Assembly (NCBI GenBank): GCA_944387745.1
Contig: CALXGD010000051.1
Location: forward strand, 1 to 10,711
DNA from: an uncultured Oscillospiraceae bacterium
GTDB taxonomy: Bacteria; Bacillota_A; Clostridia; Oscillospirales; Oscillospiraceae
Length of the DNA stretch: 10,711 nt
Direction of reading: 5' to 3'
Below, one piece after another: positions 1 to 6,383 of the stretch; within the stretch, counting starts at the first letter, position 1, and each line of letters starts with the position of its first letter. A program made the translations under genes and the position numbers. The notes below the pieces were generated by a model that was not told the DNA's origin, ran no database searches, and was given only the letters and a program-made list of their open reading frames with translations.

Positions 1-814
1 GCTTCTCCCACTCGGGGGGAATCTCCGCCGGGCACACCTCCTTGGCGGCGCCGGGCTGGTACTTGTTGGCATAGTCATAAAACTCCGCCTGGGGGATGAT
101 CTCAATGGAGGGCAGGGCCTTTCCGTCCAGCACCGCCACCTGGATCTCCCGGCCCTGGATGTACTGCTCCAGTACCGTGCGCCCCCCCAGGCGGATGCTC
201 TCCTCCAGGCCCTTTTTCAGGGTCTCCCGGTCGTGGGCGATGGTCACGCCGATGGAGGAGCCGCTGGCGATGGGCTTCACCACAGCGGGCAGTGGTGTTC
301 TCTCCGTCAGCTCTGCCAAATTCTCTGCCGTGACGGTGACGGTCTCCCACTTTGGGGTGGGGACCAGTCCGGCCACCAGCCGCTTGGTCATGTCCTTGTC
401 CATGGCGATGGCGGAGCCCAGGCAACCGGAGCCGGTGTAGGGCACCCCCAGCAGGTCCAGGGTCGCCTGGATACGGCCGTCCTCCCCGCAGGAGCCGTGG
501 AGGGCCAAAAATACCACGTCCGCCCCGGCACACAGCTCCAACACCCCGGGACCGATGGAGGAGGGGCTCTGGTCCCTCCGGCTCCGCCGCGCCTGGTTTA
601 AATCGGGGGCCTGGGGGCTGATCTTCTTCAGCGCCTGGGGCACAGGGGCCTCATAGGGGTCCTCCGCCGGGTCGCGGCCCTCCAGCCCAAAAAACAGGTC
701 CACAAGAGCCGCCTGGTGCCCTCGCGCCCGTAAAGCCTCGCACACCATAGCCCCAGAGGACAGGGACACATTCCGCTCCGGGCTCAGGCCGCCCGCCAAT
801 ACGACGATTTTCAT
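1..814 (-). CDS. ddl: D-alanine--D-alanine ligase, 3' end outside window
   Basis: Cytoplasmic ATP-grasp ligase that joins two D-alanines for peptidoglycan precursors. I translated 271 codons from the ATG at 814-812; the C-terminus lies beyond the left edge. It opens MKIVVLAGGLSPER, the N-terminal fold with the catalytic Ser/Glu loop, followed by LHGSCGEDG, PYTGSG and an AMDK motif. The ATP-binding segment VVKPIASGSSIGV and the YDYANKY omega-loop region follow. The last motif resembles the YDYEAKY of D-Ala-D-Ala enzymes rather than D-Ala-D-Lac (VanA-type) ligases, so D-Ala is the likely second substrate. An extra stretch of about 40 residues around residue 50-90 enlarges the N-terminal domain compared with E. 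coli DdlB. The RBS (AAGGTGG) is moderate. The gene has its own promoter and follows a terminator, so it is probably transcribed separately from the peptidase operon. Confidence 0.93.
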   Translation of the reverse strand, partial: MKIVVLAGGLSPERNVSLSSGAMVCEALRARGHQAALVDLFFGLEGRDPAEDPYEAPVPQALKKISPQAPDLNQARRSRRDQSPSSIGPGVLELCAGADVVFLALHGSCGEDGRIQATLDLLGVPYTGSGCLGSAIAMDKDMTKRLVAGLVPTPKWETVTVTAENLAELTERTPLPAVVKPIASGSSIGVTIAHDRETLKKGLEESIRLGGRTVLEQYIQGREIQVAVLDGKALPSIEIIPQAEFYDYANKYQPGAAKEVCPAEIPPEWEK

Positions 815-877
815 ACAATCAACCACCTTCAGCGTTGTGGAATTCTGCGTTCCTTTCAGTTTACACACTAAATATGT

Positions 878-906
878 ATTTTAGCACATTCCGCAGAAAT
901 ACTCAA
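878..906 (-). promoter_or_regulatory. Sigma-A-type promoter for ddl
   Basis: Read on the minus strand, TTGAGT (906-901) and TAAAAT (883-878) are separated by exactly 17 bases. Transcription would start near 871, leaving a leader of about 57 bases before the ddl ATG at 814. The surrounding AT-rich patch stands out from the GC-rich genes. The call is by consensus only. Confidence 0.65.
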
Positions 907-944
907 GACAGGCGCAGGAATTTCAGGGACCCCTCTCTGCGCGG

Positions 945-969
945 AAAAAGGCCGCAGCGCGGCCTTTTT
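945..969 (-). terminator. Intrinsic terminator after the M23 peptidase
   Basis: A perfect 11-bp inverted repeat, AAAAAGGCCGC / GCGGCCTTTTT, encloses a 3-base loop. Read on the minus strand it is a GC hairpin followed by five T residues, 11 bases past the peptidase stop codon. The A/T arms make it symmetrical, so it could also work on the other strand. It closes the ftsE-ftsX-microprotein-peptidase operon and separates it from ddl. Confidence 0.88.
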
Positions 970-979
970 CAGAGCTTGT

Positions 980-2212
980 TCAGTTGACCCGCGCTCCTCC
1001 GGAGTACAGAGGCACGCTGAAGTAGTTTACCGGGTCCTGGCGCACATTGTTCACCCGCACCTCCAGATGCAGGTGGTTGCCGGTGGAGGAGCCGGTGGTG
1101 CCCACATAGCCGATCACCTGGCCCTGGGACACAGTGTCCTCTTTGGAGCAGTTCCGCTGCACCATGTGGGCGTACAGGGTGGAGGTGCCGTCGCTGTGGC
1201 TGACCACAACATAGTTGCCATAGGAGCTGTTGTAGGTGGAGGTGGTCACCACGCCGCTCTTGGCGGCCAGGATCTCCGTCCAGGCGGGAGCTGGGATATC
1301 AATGCCCGTGTGGTGGTGGAGCTTCCCGGTGATGGGATGCCGCCGCCCAGCAAAGAGAGAGGACAGGCTGTAATACCCCGGCAGAGGCCACAGAAAGCCG
1401 GACTCGCTCTGGACACCTGAGATCTGGGCGGCCAGGGCCCGCTCGGCGGCGGCAATCTCCGCGTCGGCGGCGTCGGCGGCGGCCTCAAACCGGGCCCGCT
1501 CCGCCTCCAGGTCCTCCTCCTGATCGGCCAGCTGGGACAAAACGGCGTCCACCTCGGCCCGCTGGGATTTCAGCTTGGTGTTGGCGGCCTCCTGCTGGTC
1601 CTTGGCGGCCTGCTGCTCCTGGCGGGCCGCCTCCAGCTCCGCCTTGTCCGCTGCAATCTGCTCCTGGAGCGCAATCAGCTCCTCCATGATCTGGTTGTCA
1701 TATTCCATGATCTCATCGATCATCATGGCGTTGTCCAGCAGCTCTGAGAAGGTAGCCGAGGAAAACAGGATGGACCAGTAGGACACCTCTCCCTCCTCCT
1801 CCATCTCCCGCACCCGGGCGCAGAACAGCTCATATTGCTGCTCCTCCTCCGCCTCTGTCTGCTCCAGCTCCGCCTGCTTTTGGGCGATGAGCTCATCATA
1901 CTTGGAAATCTGAGCGGCAATGGCGTCAATTTCCTCCTGAATGGCGTTGATCTGCTGCTCTAGAAGGGTCTTGCGCTCCATAGCGGTGGCCTGATCCTTG
2001 GCCAGCGCGTCCAGCTGTTCCTGGATCTCTGCCTGCTGCTCCTTGAGGGCGTCGGCCTCCTCCCGCATGGCGTCAATCTCCGCCTGGGTGACGGCGGAGG
2101 CGGGAACCACCACCGCCTCCGGCAGGACCGGAATCATCAGGGCCGCAGCCAGGACCAGCGCCCCCAGCCGGAGGAGCCACCTCTTTCCGTGTACACCCCA
2201 CCATTTTTTCAT
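980..2212 (-). CDS. Secreted coiled-coil M23 peptidase (PcsB/CwlO/EnvC-like FtsEX partner)
   Basis: Predicted peptidoglycan endopeptidase of 410 residues acting outside the membrane. An ATG 51 bases further upstream exists, but the start at 2212 has GAGGTGAT just before it and gives a classical signal peptide: basic N-terminus, hydrophobic core, likely cleavage after ASA near residue 40. Residues about 41-265 are a Glu/Ala/Gln-rich coiled coil interrupted by a YWSILFSSATFSELL segment, the type of loop seen in CwlO, PcsB and EnvC. The M23 (LytM) domain spans about 280-395. Its zinc ligands are intact: HTGID (His301, Asp305), YAHM (His349) and HLHLE (His380, His382). EnvC of E. coli is degenerate here and only activates amidases, so this protein is likely an active hydrolase itself. 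Co-transcription with ftsEX suggests that FtsX controls it through the coiled coil; this is inference from the EnvC and PcsB systems. Confidence 0.93.
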   Translation of the reverse strand: MKKWWGVHGKRWLLRLGALVLAAALMIPVLPEAVVVPASAVTQAEIDAMREEADALKEQQAEIQEQLDALAKDQATAMERKTLLEQQINAIQEEIDAIAAQISKYDELIAQKQAELEQTEAEEEQQYELFCARVREMEEEGEVSYWSILFSSATFSELLDNAMMIDEIMEYDNQIMEELIALQEQIAADKAELEAARQEQQAAKDQQEAANTKLKSQRAEVDAVLSQLADQEEDLEAERARFEAAADAADAEIAAAERALAAQISGVQSESGFLWPLPGYYSLSSLFAGRRHPITGKLHHHTGIDIPAPAWTEILAAKSGVVTTSTYNSSYGNYVVVSHSDGTSTLYAHMVQRNCSKEDTVSQGQVIGYVGTTGSSTGNHLHLEVRVNNVRQDPVNYFSVPLYSGGARVN

Positions 2213-2222
2213 GCCGATCACC

Positions 2223-2318
2223 TCATTGCACCAGTGTACCCAGCATGGGCAGCACCAGGGCAATGACCATGATAACTGCCAAAATGCCCATTATAATTCT
2301 CTGTCTCTTGGGTCTCAT
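2223..2318 (-). CDS. 31-residue single-pass membrane microprotein
   Basis: A small reading frame lies between ftsX and the M23 peptidase on the same strand. It begins ATG at 2318, has a strong RBS (GAAAGGAG, 8 bases upstream) and ends at TGA (2225-2223), 10 bases before the peptidase ATG. That stop codon adjoins the peptidase RBS, so translational coupling is likely. The product starts MRPKRQRIIM, with four Arg/Lys in the first seven residues, then about 20 hydrophobic residues (Ile, Leu, Val, Ala, Met) containing one proline, and ends GTLVQ. This predicts one membrane helix with the N-terminus inside and almost no external part. I do not recognise a family. It has the general form of the stressosome mini-protein Prli42 of Listeria (about 31 residues, basic then hydrophobic), but the context points to FtsEX or hydrolase export. 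Position, RBS and composition support expression; function is unknown. Confidence 0.7.
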   Translation of the reverse strand: MRPKRQRIIMGILAVIMVIALVLPMLGTLVQ

Positions 2319-2338
2319 GTTCTGCGCTCCTTTCCAGC

Positions 2339-2399
2339 GGCGGGACAGGCCCCCGCCCTACATCAATGTGTCTACGGGCGGCCAAGGGCCTCCCCCGCG
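2339..2399. repeat. GC-rich palindromic repeat in the ftsX-microprotein gap
   Basis: The 84-base gap between ftsX and the microprotein is almost filled by two outward-facing GC-rich units. Read on the minus strand, one unit (2363-2339) begins ATGTAGGGCGGGGGCCTG and ends TCCCGCC; it matches the repeat at 4131-4155 at most positions. The other (2399-2372) contains GGCCCTTGGCCGCCCGTAG. Each can fold into a hairpin, for example GGCGGG/CCCGCC directly upstream of the microprotein RBS. It looks like a dispersed intergenic palindrome of the REP type rather than a gene. Because it lies within an operon it would be transcribed. Confidence 0.6.
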
Positions 2400-2402
2400 A
2401 AT

Positions 2403-3293
2403 TTATACCTGCAAAAACTTCCGAATGGCCAGCACCGAGCCCACCACGCCGATGAGCAGGCCCGCCACCACAAACACCAGCAAAAACTGGGGGGCCAGGG
2501 ACAGGAAGGGCAGCACCACCAGCAGGGACAGGCCGTTGGACTGGACCACCGCCTGCTCCACCAGCTCATAGATGCCCCACTGGAGGAAGAAGGCCACCAG
2601 GGACCCAGCCAGGCCCAGCAGCATCCCCTCCACGATGAAGGGCCAGCGGATGAAGGCGTTGGTGGCCCCGCACATCTTCATAATGGCGATCTCCTCCCGC
2701 CGGTAGAAGGTGGCCAGCTTAATGGTGTTGGCGATGATGAACAGGGAGACCACCGCCAGCATGGTCACCAGCACCACCGCCACACCGGCGGCAATGTTCC
2801 GCACCATCACAAAGCCCTGGGCAATGTCATAGGCCGCGTTCACGTCAGCAATGCCAGGGATTGCCTTCACCTGGTTGGAGGTGGCCTGAAGCTGCTCAAT
2901 GTCATTCACATGAATCTCAAAGCGGTCCCGCAGCACCTCGTCGGGCAGGCTGGCCAGCAGGGGGTTGTCCTCCCGGCCCGCCCGGAAATCGTCCAGGGCC
3001 TCCGCCCGGGTGACGAAAGCCACCTGGCCCACATTTGGCACCGCCTCAATCTGGCTCTGAAGAGCTCGGGCCTCCTCCTCGGTATAGGTCTCGTCCACAT
3101 AGGCCAGAAATTCATTCTGGGCCTCCAGGTCCCCCAGCATGTGGTTCAGGTTCACCGCCACCAGGGAGAAGGAGCCCATGATCAGCAGACAGGCCACGAT
3201 CATGCACACGGCGGCGAAGGACATGAAGCCGTGGGTGAAGATGGAGTGGAAGCCCTCGCTACAGTAATACTTGAAATCAAACCTTTTCGCCAT
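2403..3293 (-). CDS. ftsX: Cell-division ABC transporter permease FtsX
   Basis: FtsX is the membrane subunit of the FtsEX complex, which passes ATP-driven conformational change to extracellular peptidoglycan hydrolases. The product has 296 residues, the usual length. A cytoplasmic N-terminus is followed by a membrane helix at about 22-47, an extracellular domain at about 48-165 (containing NEFLAYVDE and the PNVGQVAFVTRAEAL stretch typical of the family), and three more helices at about 167-190, 218-240 and 270-291. The cytoplasmic signature YRREEIAIMKMCGATNAFIRWPF follows helix 2. The start codon lies inside ftsE (17-base overlap), which implies translational coupling; its own RBS is weak. 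Downstream on the same strand are the microprotein and the M23 hydrolase. Confidence 0.95.
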   Translation of the reverse strand: MAKRFDFKYYCSEGFHSIFTHGFMSFAAVCMIVACLLIMGSFSLVAVNLNHMLGDLEAQNEFLAYVDETYTEEEARALQSQIEAVPNVGQVAFVTRAEALDDFRAGREDNPLLASLPDEVLRDRFEIHVNDIEQLQATSNQVKAIPGIADVNAAYDIAQGFVMVRNIAAGVAVVLVTMLAVVSLFIIANTIKLATFYRREEIAIMKMCGATNAFIRWPFIVEGMLLGLAGSLVAFFLQWGIYELVEQAVVQSNGLSLLVVLPFLSLAPQFLLVFVVAGLLIGVVGSVLAIRKFLQV

Positions 3294-3966
3294 TGTAGTA
3301 CCCGCCTGTCTCGTCGTTGATGATGCGGCCGTCCTCGATGGCCACCACCCGCTTGCTGAAGCGGTTCACCAGATTTTTCTCGTGGGTGACCACCAGCACG
3401 GTGGTGCCCAGGTCGTTGATCCGCTCCAGGAGCATCATAATCTCCAGAGACCGCCTGGGGTCCAAATTTCCGGTGGGCTCGTCGGCGATGATCATATTGG
3501 GGTTGTTCACCAGGGCCCGGGCGATGGCCACCCGCTGCTGCTCGCCGCCGGAGAGCTCCCCGGGGTACTGGTCCGCCTTCTGCTCCAGCCCCACCAGCTG
3601 TAGCACATAGGGGATCCGCCGCCTCACATCTCGGTTGGAGGCGCCGATGGCCTTCATGGCAAAGGACAGGTTCTCATACACCGTCTTTTTATCAATGAGG
3701 CGGAAGTCCTGGAAGATAATCCCCAGGGTCCGGCGCATGAGGGGCACCTGTCGGGGGCTGATGTTGTTCAGGCTGTAGCCGTTGACCATCAGCCTGCCCT
3801 CGGTCAGGGCGATCTCCCCGGTGATCAGCTTGATGATGGTGGATTTCCCTGAGCCGGACGGGCCCACCAGAAAGACAAATTCCCCGTCGTCAATGCGCAG
3901 GTTGATCCCCTTCAGGGCCTTGGTGCCGTTGTCGTACTCTTTATAGACGTCAATGAAGCGTATCAT
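3277..3966 (-). CDS. ftsE: Cell-division ATP-binding protein FtsE
   Basis: FtsE is the cytoplasmic ATPase of FtsEX. The product has 229 residues, matching the family. I chose the ATG at 3966 (MIRFIDVYKEY), which has an AGGA-type RBS and is the usual FtsE N-terminus; an in-frame ATG 102 bases upstream would put the promoter inside the gene and add unrelated residues. All ABC motifs are present: Walker A GPSGSGKST (35-43), Q-loop Gln86 in FQDFRL, signature LSGGEQQR (138-145), Walker B MIIADEPTGNLD (158-169) and switch His195 in VVTHE. It is the first gene of the operon and overlaps ftsX by 17 bases. Confidence 0.96.
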   Translation of the reverse strand: MIRFIDVYKEYDNGTKALKGINLRIDDGEFVFLVGPSGSGKSTIIKLITGEIALTEGRLMVNGYSLNNISPRQVPLMRRTLGIIFQDFRLIDKKTVYENLSFAMKAIGASNRDVRRRIPYVLQLVGLEQKADQYPGELSGGEQQRVAIARALVNNPNMIIADEPTGNLDPRRSLEIMMLLERINDLGTTVLVVTHEKNLVNRFSKRVVAIEDGRIINDETGGYYNGEKV

Positions 3967-4033
3967 GTAAGATAGTCCTCGCTGTCGTATTATGTGGATG
4001 GGGAAAATTCCCCGGGAAATTCTGTGCGCTTTT

Positions 4034-4062
4034 AGGTTACACCCGTAACCTTTCTTTGTCAA
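4034..4062 (-). promoter_or_regulatory. ftsE promoter with overlapping palindrome
   Basis: On the minus strand a perfect -35 TTGACA (4062-4057) is followed, 17 bases later, by TAACCT (4039-4034). Between and over the -10 lies a perfect 7-bp inverted repeat AGGTTAC-N4-GTAACCT (4034-4051). A protein bound there would cover the -10 element, so it is a candidate operator. Transcription would begin near 4027, giving a leader of about 60 bases with a small GGGGA/TCCCC hairpin (4000-4013). The promoter is well supported by consensus; the operator role is inference. Confidence 0.7.
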
Positions 4063-4130
4063 TGGCAAATTTCGGTTTTATGTCACCTTTTTAGAGGCGG
4101 CCTCATCCGCCACACTTCTCTAACACAGCA

Positions 4131-4209
4131 CTGTAGGGTGGGGGCTTGCCCCGCCGCTGTCCCGTGTCCGCATTTCTTTTCCCAGCGGGGGCACACCCCC
4201 GTCCTACAG
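4131..4209. repeat. Inverted pair of GC-rich repeat units
   Basis: The ends are CTGTAGG (4131-4137) and its perfect complement CCTACAG (4203-4209). Each arm is about 26 bases and folds on itself: GGGGGCTTGCCCC in the left arm and CGGGGGCACACCCCCG in the right. The right arm, reverse-complemented, aligns with the left arm at most positions, and both resemble the unit at 2339-2363. The central 27 bases are less GC-rich. The element sits between the terminator of the CdaR-type gene and the ftsE promoter. It looks like a small palindromic intergenic repeat (REP/BIME-like), possibly mobilised in trans; no target duplication was identified. Confidence 0.65.
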
Positions 4210-4225
4210 GGGAACCCTCCCCCAC

Positions 4226-4265
4226 AAAAAAGAGCCCCTGCCCGCCTTCTGGCGAACAGAGGCTC
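4226..4265 (-). terminator. Intrinsic terminator after the CdaR-type regulator
   Basis: On the minus strand, a 15-bp stem (arms 4265-4251 and 4246-4232, with three G-T wobbles) closes a 4-base AGAA loop and is followed directly by six T residues (4231-4226). It begins 21 bases past the regulator's stop codon and separates that gene from the ftsEX operon. Confidence 0.92.
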
Positions 4266-4286
4266 CCTTTGCACTCTGTCAAATTG

Positions 4287-5378
4287 TCAGGACTCGATGC
4301 CCCGGGAGATCAGGTACTTCTTGACCATCAGGGCAACCTTAAAGGTAATGGCGTCGTCAAACTCCCGCAGATCCAGGCCGGTGAGCTTCTTGATCTTCTC
4401 CAGCCGGTACACCAGGGTATTCCGGTGGACAAAGAGCTTCCGGGCGGTCTCGGACACGTTCAGGTTGTTCTCAAAGAACTTGTTTATGGTGAGCAGAGTC
4501 TCCTGGTCCAGGGCGTCAATGGGGTTCTTCTTAAGGCCCTGCTGGAGGAACATCTGGCACAGAATGGTGGGCAGCTGATAGATCAGCCGGCCAATGCCCA
4601 GGTTTTCAAAGTTGATGACCGTCTTTTCTGTGTCAAACACCTTGCCCACATCGATGGCCACTCCCGCCTCCTTATAGGCACGGGCCAGGTCCCGGATGTG
4701 GTTCACCACCGTGCCGATGCCGATGACCACCTTGATCCCCAGCTCCTGGGTGACGGCGGTGGAGATCTGCTTGGCGATGCGCTGCAGCTCCCGGGAGTCC
4801 GCCCCCTCGGGCAGCTGCTTGATGAGGGCCACGTCCGTCTCATTGACGGAGAACACAAAGTCGGTCTGCTTGTCCGGGAACAGGTTCTGGATCACGTCGA
4901 TGGTGCTCACATCCGTGTGGCCCAGCTGACGCACCAGGAAGGCGGCCCGGGGCGCCTCAGAGACAAAGTGCAGCTCCTTGGCCTGGGTATAGATATCCCC
5001 CAAAAGGATATTATCTGAGATGATATTCTTCACAAAGGTGGCCTTGTCGTGCTTCTCCTCATAGTAGGTCTTGGCCTCATTAAAGGCCACCACCGCCACC
5101 GCGCAGAGGGCGGAGGCCATCTCGTCCTCCCCCTGGATAAAGGCGGCATAGTCATACTGGGCCCCCCAGCCCGCCAGGGGTTTGAAGGTTCTTCCCTCGA
5201 AATGGGCGGCTGCATGGTCCGCGGCATTGACGGCGGCCGCTGCCCCGGACCAATGCTCCCCAATGCAGGTCAGCTCACTGCACGCCACCACAACCCCGTC
5301 TGCATCGATCACACCTACGGTGCGGTCGATGCTGTCTTTCATCTGAAGCACCACTCCCTGAAACATCCTGCTGGACAC
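4287..5378 (-). CDS. CdaR/PucR-family transcriptional regulator
   Basis: Predicted DNA-binding regulator of 363 residues. The C-terminal 60 residues are a PucR-type helix-turn-helix: NVSETARKLFVHRNTLVYRL (about 307-326), then EKIKKLTGLDLR. The N-terminal part, with DSIDRTVGVIDADGVVVACS, resembles the ligand-sensing domain of CdaR-like proteins, and the middle resembles their GGDEF-like domain. I chose the GTG at 5378-5376: it has GGGAGGG six bases upstream and gives VSSRMFQGVVLQMKDSIDR, the usual beginning. A longer in-frame ATG start at 5507 would swallow the leader and has no comparable RBS. CdaR itself senses sugar diacids, but the ligand and targets here cannot be read from the sequence. 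The gene has its own promoter and terminator, so it is monocistronic. Confidence 0.85.
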   Translation of the reverse strand: MSSRMFQGVVLQMKDSIDRTVGVIDADGVVVACSELTCIGEHWSGAAAAVNAADHAAAHFEGRTFKPLAGWGAQYDYAAFIQGEDEMASALCAVAVVAFNEAKTYYEEKHDKATFVKNIISDNILLGDIYTQAKELHFVSEAPRAAFLVRQLGHTDVSTIDVIQNLFPDKQTDFVFSVNETDVALIKQLPEGADSRELQRIAKQISTAVTQELGIKVVIGIGTVVNHIRDLARAYKEAGVAIDVGKVFDTEKTVINFENLGIGRLIYQLPTILCQMFLQQGLKKNPIDALDQETLLTINKFFENNLNVSETARKLFVHRNTLVYRLEKIKKLTGLDLREFDDAITFKVALMVKKYLISRGIES

Positions 5379-5509
5379 ATGGATCCCTCCCAAATAAATC
5401 TCATAACTCCCAATTCTGTCATGGGCTCCCAAGCTCTCATCTCTCCCCCGCCCCAACCTCTGCTGGGGCGGAGACGTCAAAAAGAATTGGGGCTCCTGCA
5501 TAAACAACT
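5379..5509 (-). promoter_or_regulatory. Structured 5' leader of the CdaR-type gene
   Basis: The roughly 130-base leader between the predicted promoter and the GTG start holds nested inverted repeats. A perfect 9-bp pair, CCCAATTCT (5409-5417) and AGAATTGGG (5483-5491), can close a large stem. Inside it an 8-bp perfect GC hairpin, CCGCCCCA (5448-5455) / TGGGGCGG (5464-5471), has an 8-base loop. No run of T follows, so it is not a simple terminator. I do not recognise a riboswitch class. Confidence 0.4.
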
Positions 5510-5515
5510 ATTCAC

Positions 5516-5545
5516 ATTATAACGGCTGACCACCCGGTTTGGCAA
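5516..5545 (-). promoter_or_regulatory. Promoter for the CdaR-type regulator
   Basis: On the minus strand a perfect TATAAT (5521-5516) lies 18 bases after TTGCCA (5545-5540). Initiation would be near 5509. The promoter sits just downstream of rsuA, whose stop codon is about 50 bases away, so the regulator need not depend on rsuA transcription. Confidence 0.68.
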
Positions 5546-5595
5546 GAGGGTTTCCCAATTTTTTTGTTGAAAACAACCAAAATTTCGTGAAAAAC

Positions 5596-6312
5596 TTATG
5601 TTCTCCTTCGCAGAGCCTCTACTTCCGCCCCGGTGAGGGGCCTCCACTCCCCCGGGGAGAGGCCCGGGTCCAGGTGGAGCGGCCCCATGGACAGGCGCTT
5701 CAGGTGGACCACCGGCTTTCCCCGGGCGGCCAGCATCCGCTTCACCTGGTGGTATTTTCCCTCCTGTAGGGTCACCAGACACTCAGAGCCGTCTCCCAAG
5801 GGCTCCAGCCCGGCAGGGAGACAGCGCAGGCCGTCCTCCAGCACCATTCCACCGGCCAAGGCCTCCCTGTCGGCGGCGTCCACAGTTCCGTCCACCTGGG
5901 CATAGTATACCTTGTCCACGTGCTTCCTTGGGGACAACAGGTCGTGGCCCAGGGGCCCGTCGTCGGTGAGAAGGAGCAGGCCCTCCGTGTCCTTGTCCAG
6001 CCGCCCCACCGGGAACAGCCCCCGCCGGCGCAGATGCTCCGGCAGCAGGTCCAGCACCGTCCGCTGTCGCCGGTCCTCTGTGGCGGACAGCACCCCCGCC
6101 GGCTTATACAGCATCAGATAGACAAAGGGGGCGCAGTCCGCCTCCTGGCCGTCCACCGTCAGACGGACTGCCTCCGGGTCATACTTGTCCTCCGGCCGTC
6201 TCACCGGACATCCGTCCGCCAGCACTCGGCCCTGGCGCACCAGCTCCTTCACCTCCCGCCGGGACCACCGCCCCGTGGAGGCCAGCAGCTTGTCCACCCG
6301 CTCCTGCCCCAT
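5596..6312 (-). CDS. rsuA: RsuA-family rRNA pseudouridine synthase
   Basis: Isomerises a uridine to pseudouridine in ribosomal RNA; family precedent is U516 of 16S rRNA for RsuA. The 238-residue product starts MGQERVDKLLASTGRWSRRE, an S4 RNA-binding domain (about 2-45). The catalytic core follows, with the motif GRLDKDTEGLLLLTDDG (103-119; catalytic Asp106), an earlier YKPAGVLSA motif (69-77) and the late KYHQVKRM motif (187-194). The ATG at 6312 has GGGAGGTG upstream; longer in-frame starts lack support. The gene has its own candidate promoter. RsuA and RluE/RluF-type enzymes are close relatives, so the exact target is less sure than the reaction. No clear terminator follows; only a weak AT-rich hairpin around 5560-5590. 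Confidence 0.9.
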   Translation of the reverse strand: MGQERVDKLLASTGRWSRREVKELVRQGRVLADGCPVRRPEDKYDPEAVRLTVDGQEADCAPFVYLMLYKPAGVLSATEDRRQRTVLDLLPEHLRRRGLFPVGRLDKDTEGLLLLTDDGPLGHDLLSPRKHVDKVYYAQVDGTVDAADREALAGGMVLEDGLRCLPAGLEPLGDGSECLVTLQEGKYHQVKRMLAARGKPVVHLKRLSMGPLHLDPGLSPGEWRPLTGAEVEALRRRT

Positions 6313-6354
6313 CCCGCGCACACCTCCCGCCGGTTCATTTTCACATGTTTGTCT

Positions 6355-6383
6355 CTTGTACCAAAGGGAGCGGGAAATTTCAA
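6355..6383 (-). promoter_or_regulatory. Candidate promoter for rsuA
   Basis: On the minus strand TTGAAA (6383-6378) and TACAAG (6360-6355) are separated by 17 bases. The -10 is imperfect (4 of 6). The predicted start lies about 35 bases before the rsuA ATG. Confidence 0.45.

Noticed and set aside
1998..3320. Open frame of 440 codons on the plus strand across the peptidase and ftsX
   Set aside because: It lies wholly antisense to two well-supported genes; its product is rich in His, Gln and Gly repeats with no domain, as expected from GC-biased third positions read backwards.
4146..5018. Plus-strand frame of 290 codons over the CdaR-type gene
   Set aside because: Antisense to a confident gene, begins inside a repeat element, crosses a terminator and has no RBS or recognisable motif.
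5555..5595. AT-rich hairpin after rsuA as a terminator
   Set aside because: The paired part is short (GTTG/CAAC plus A/T pairs) and weak; listed only as a possibility in the rsuA entry.
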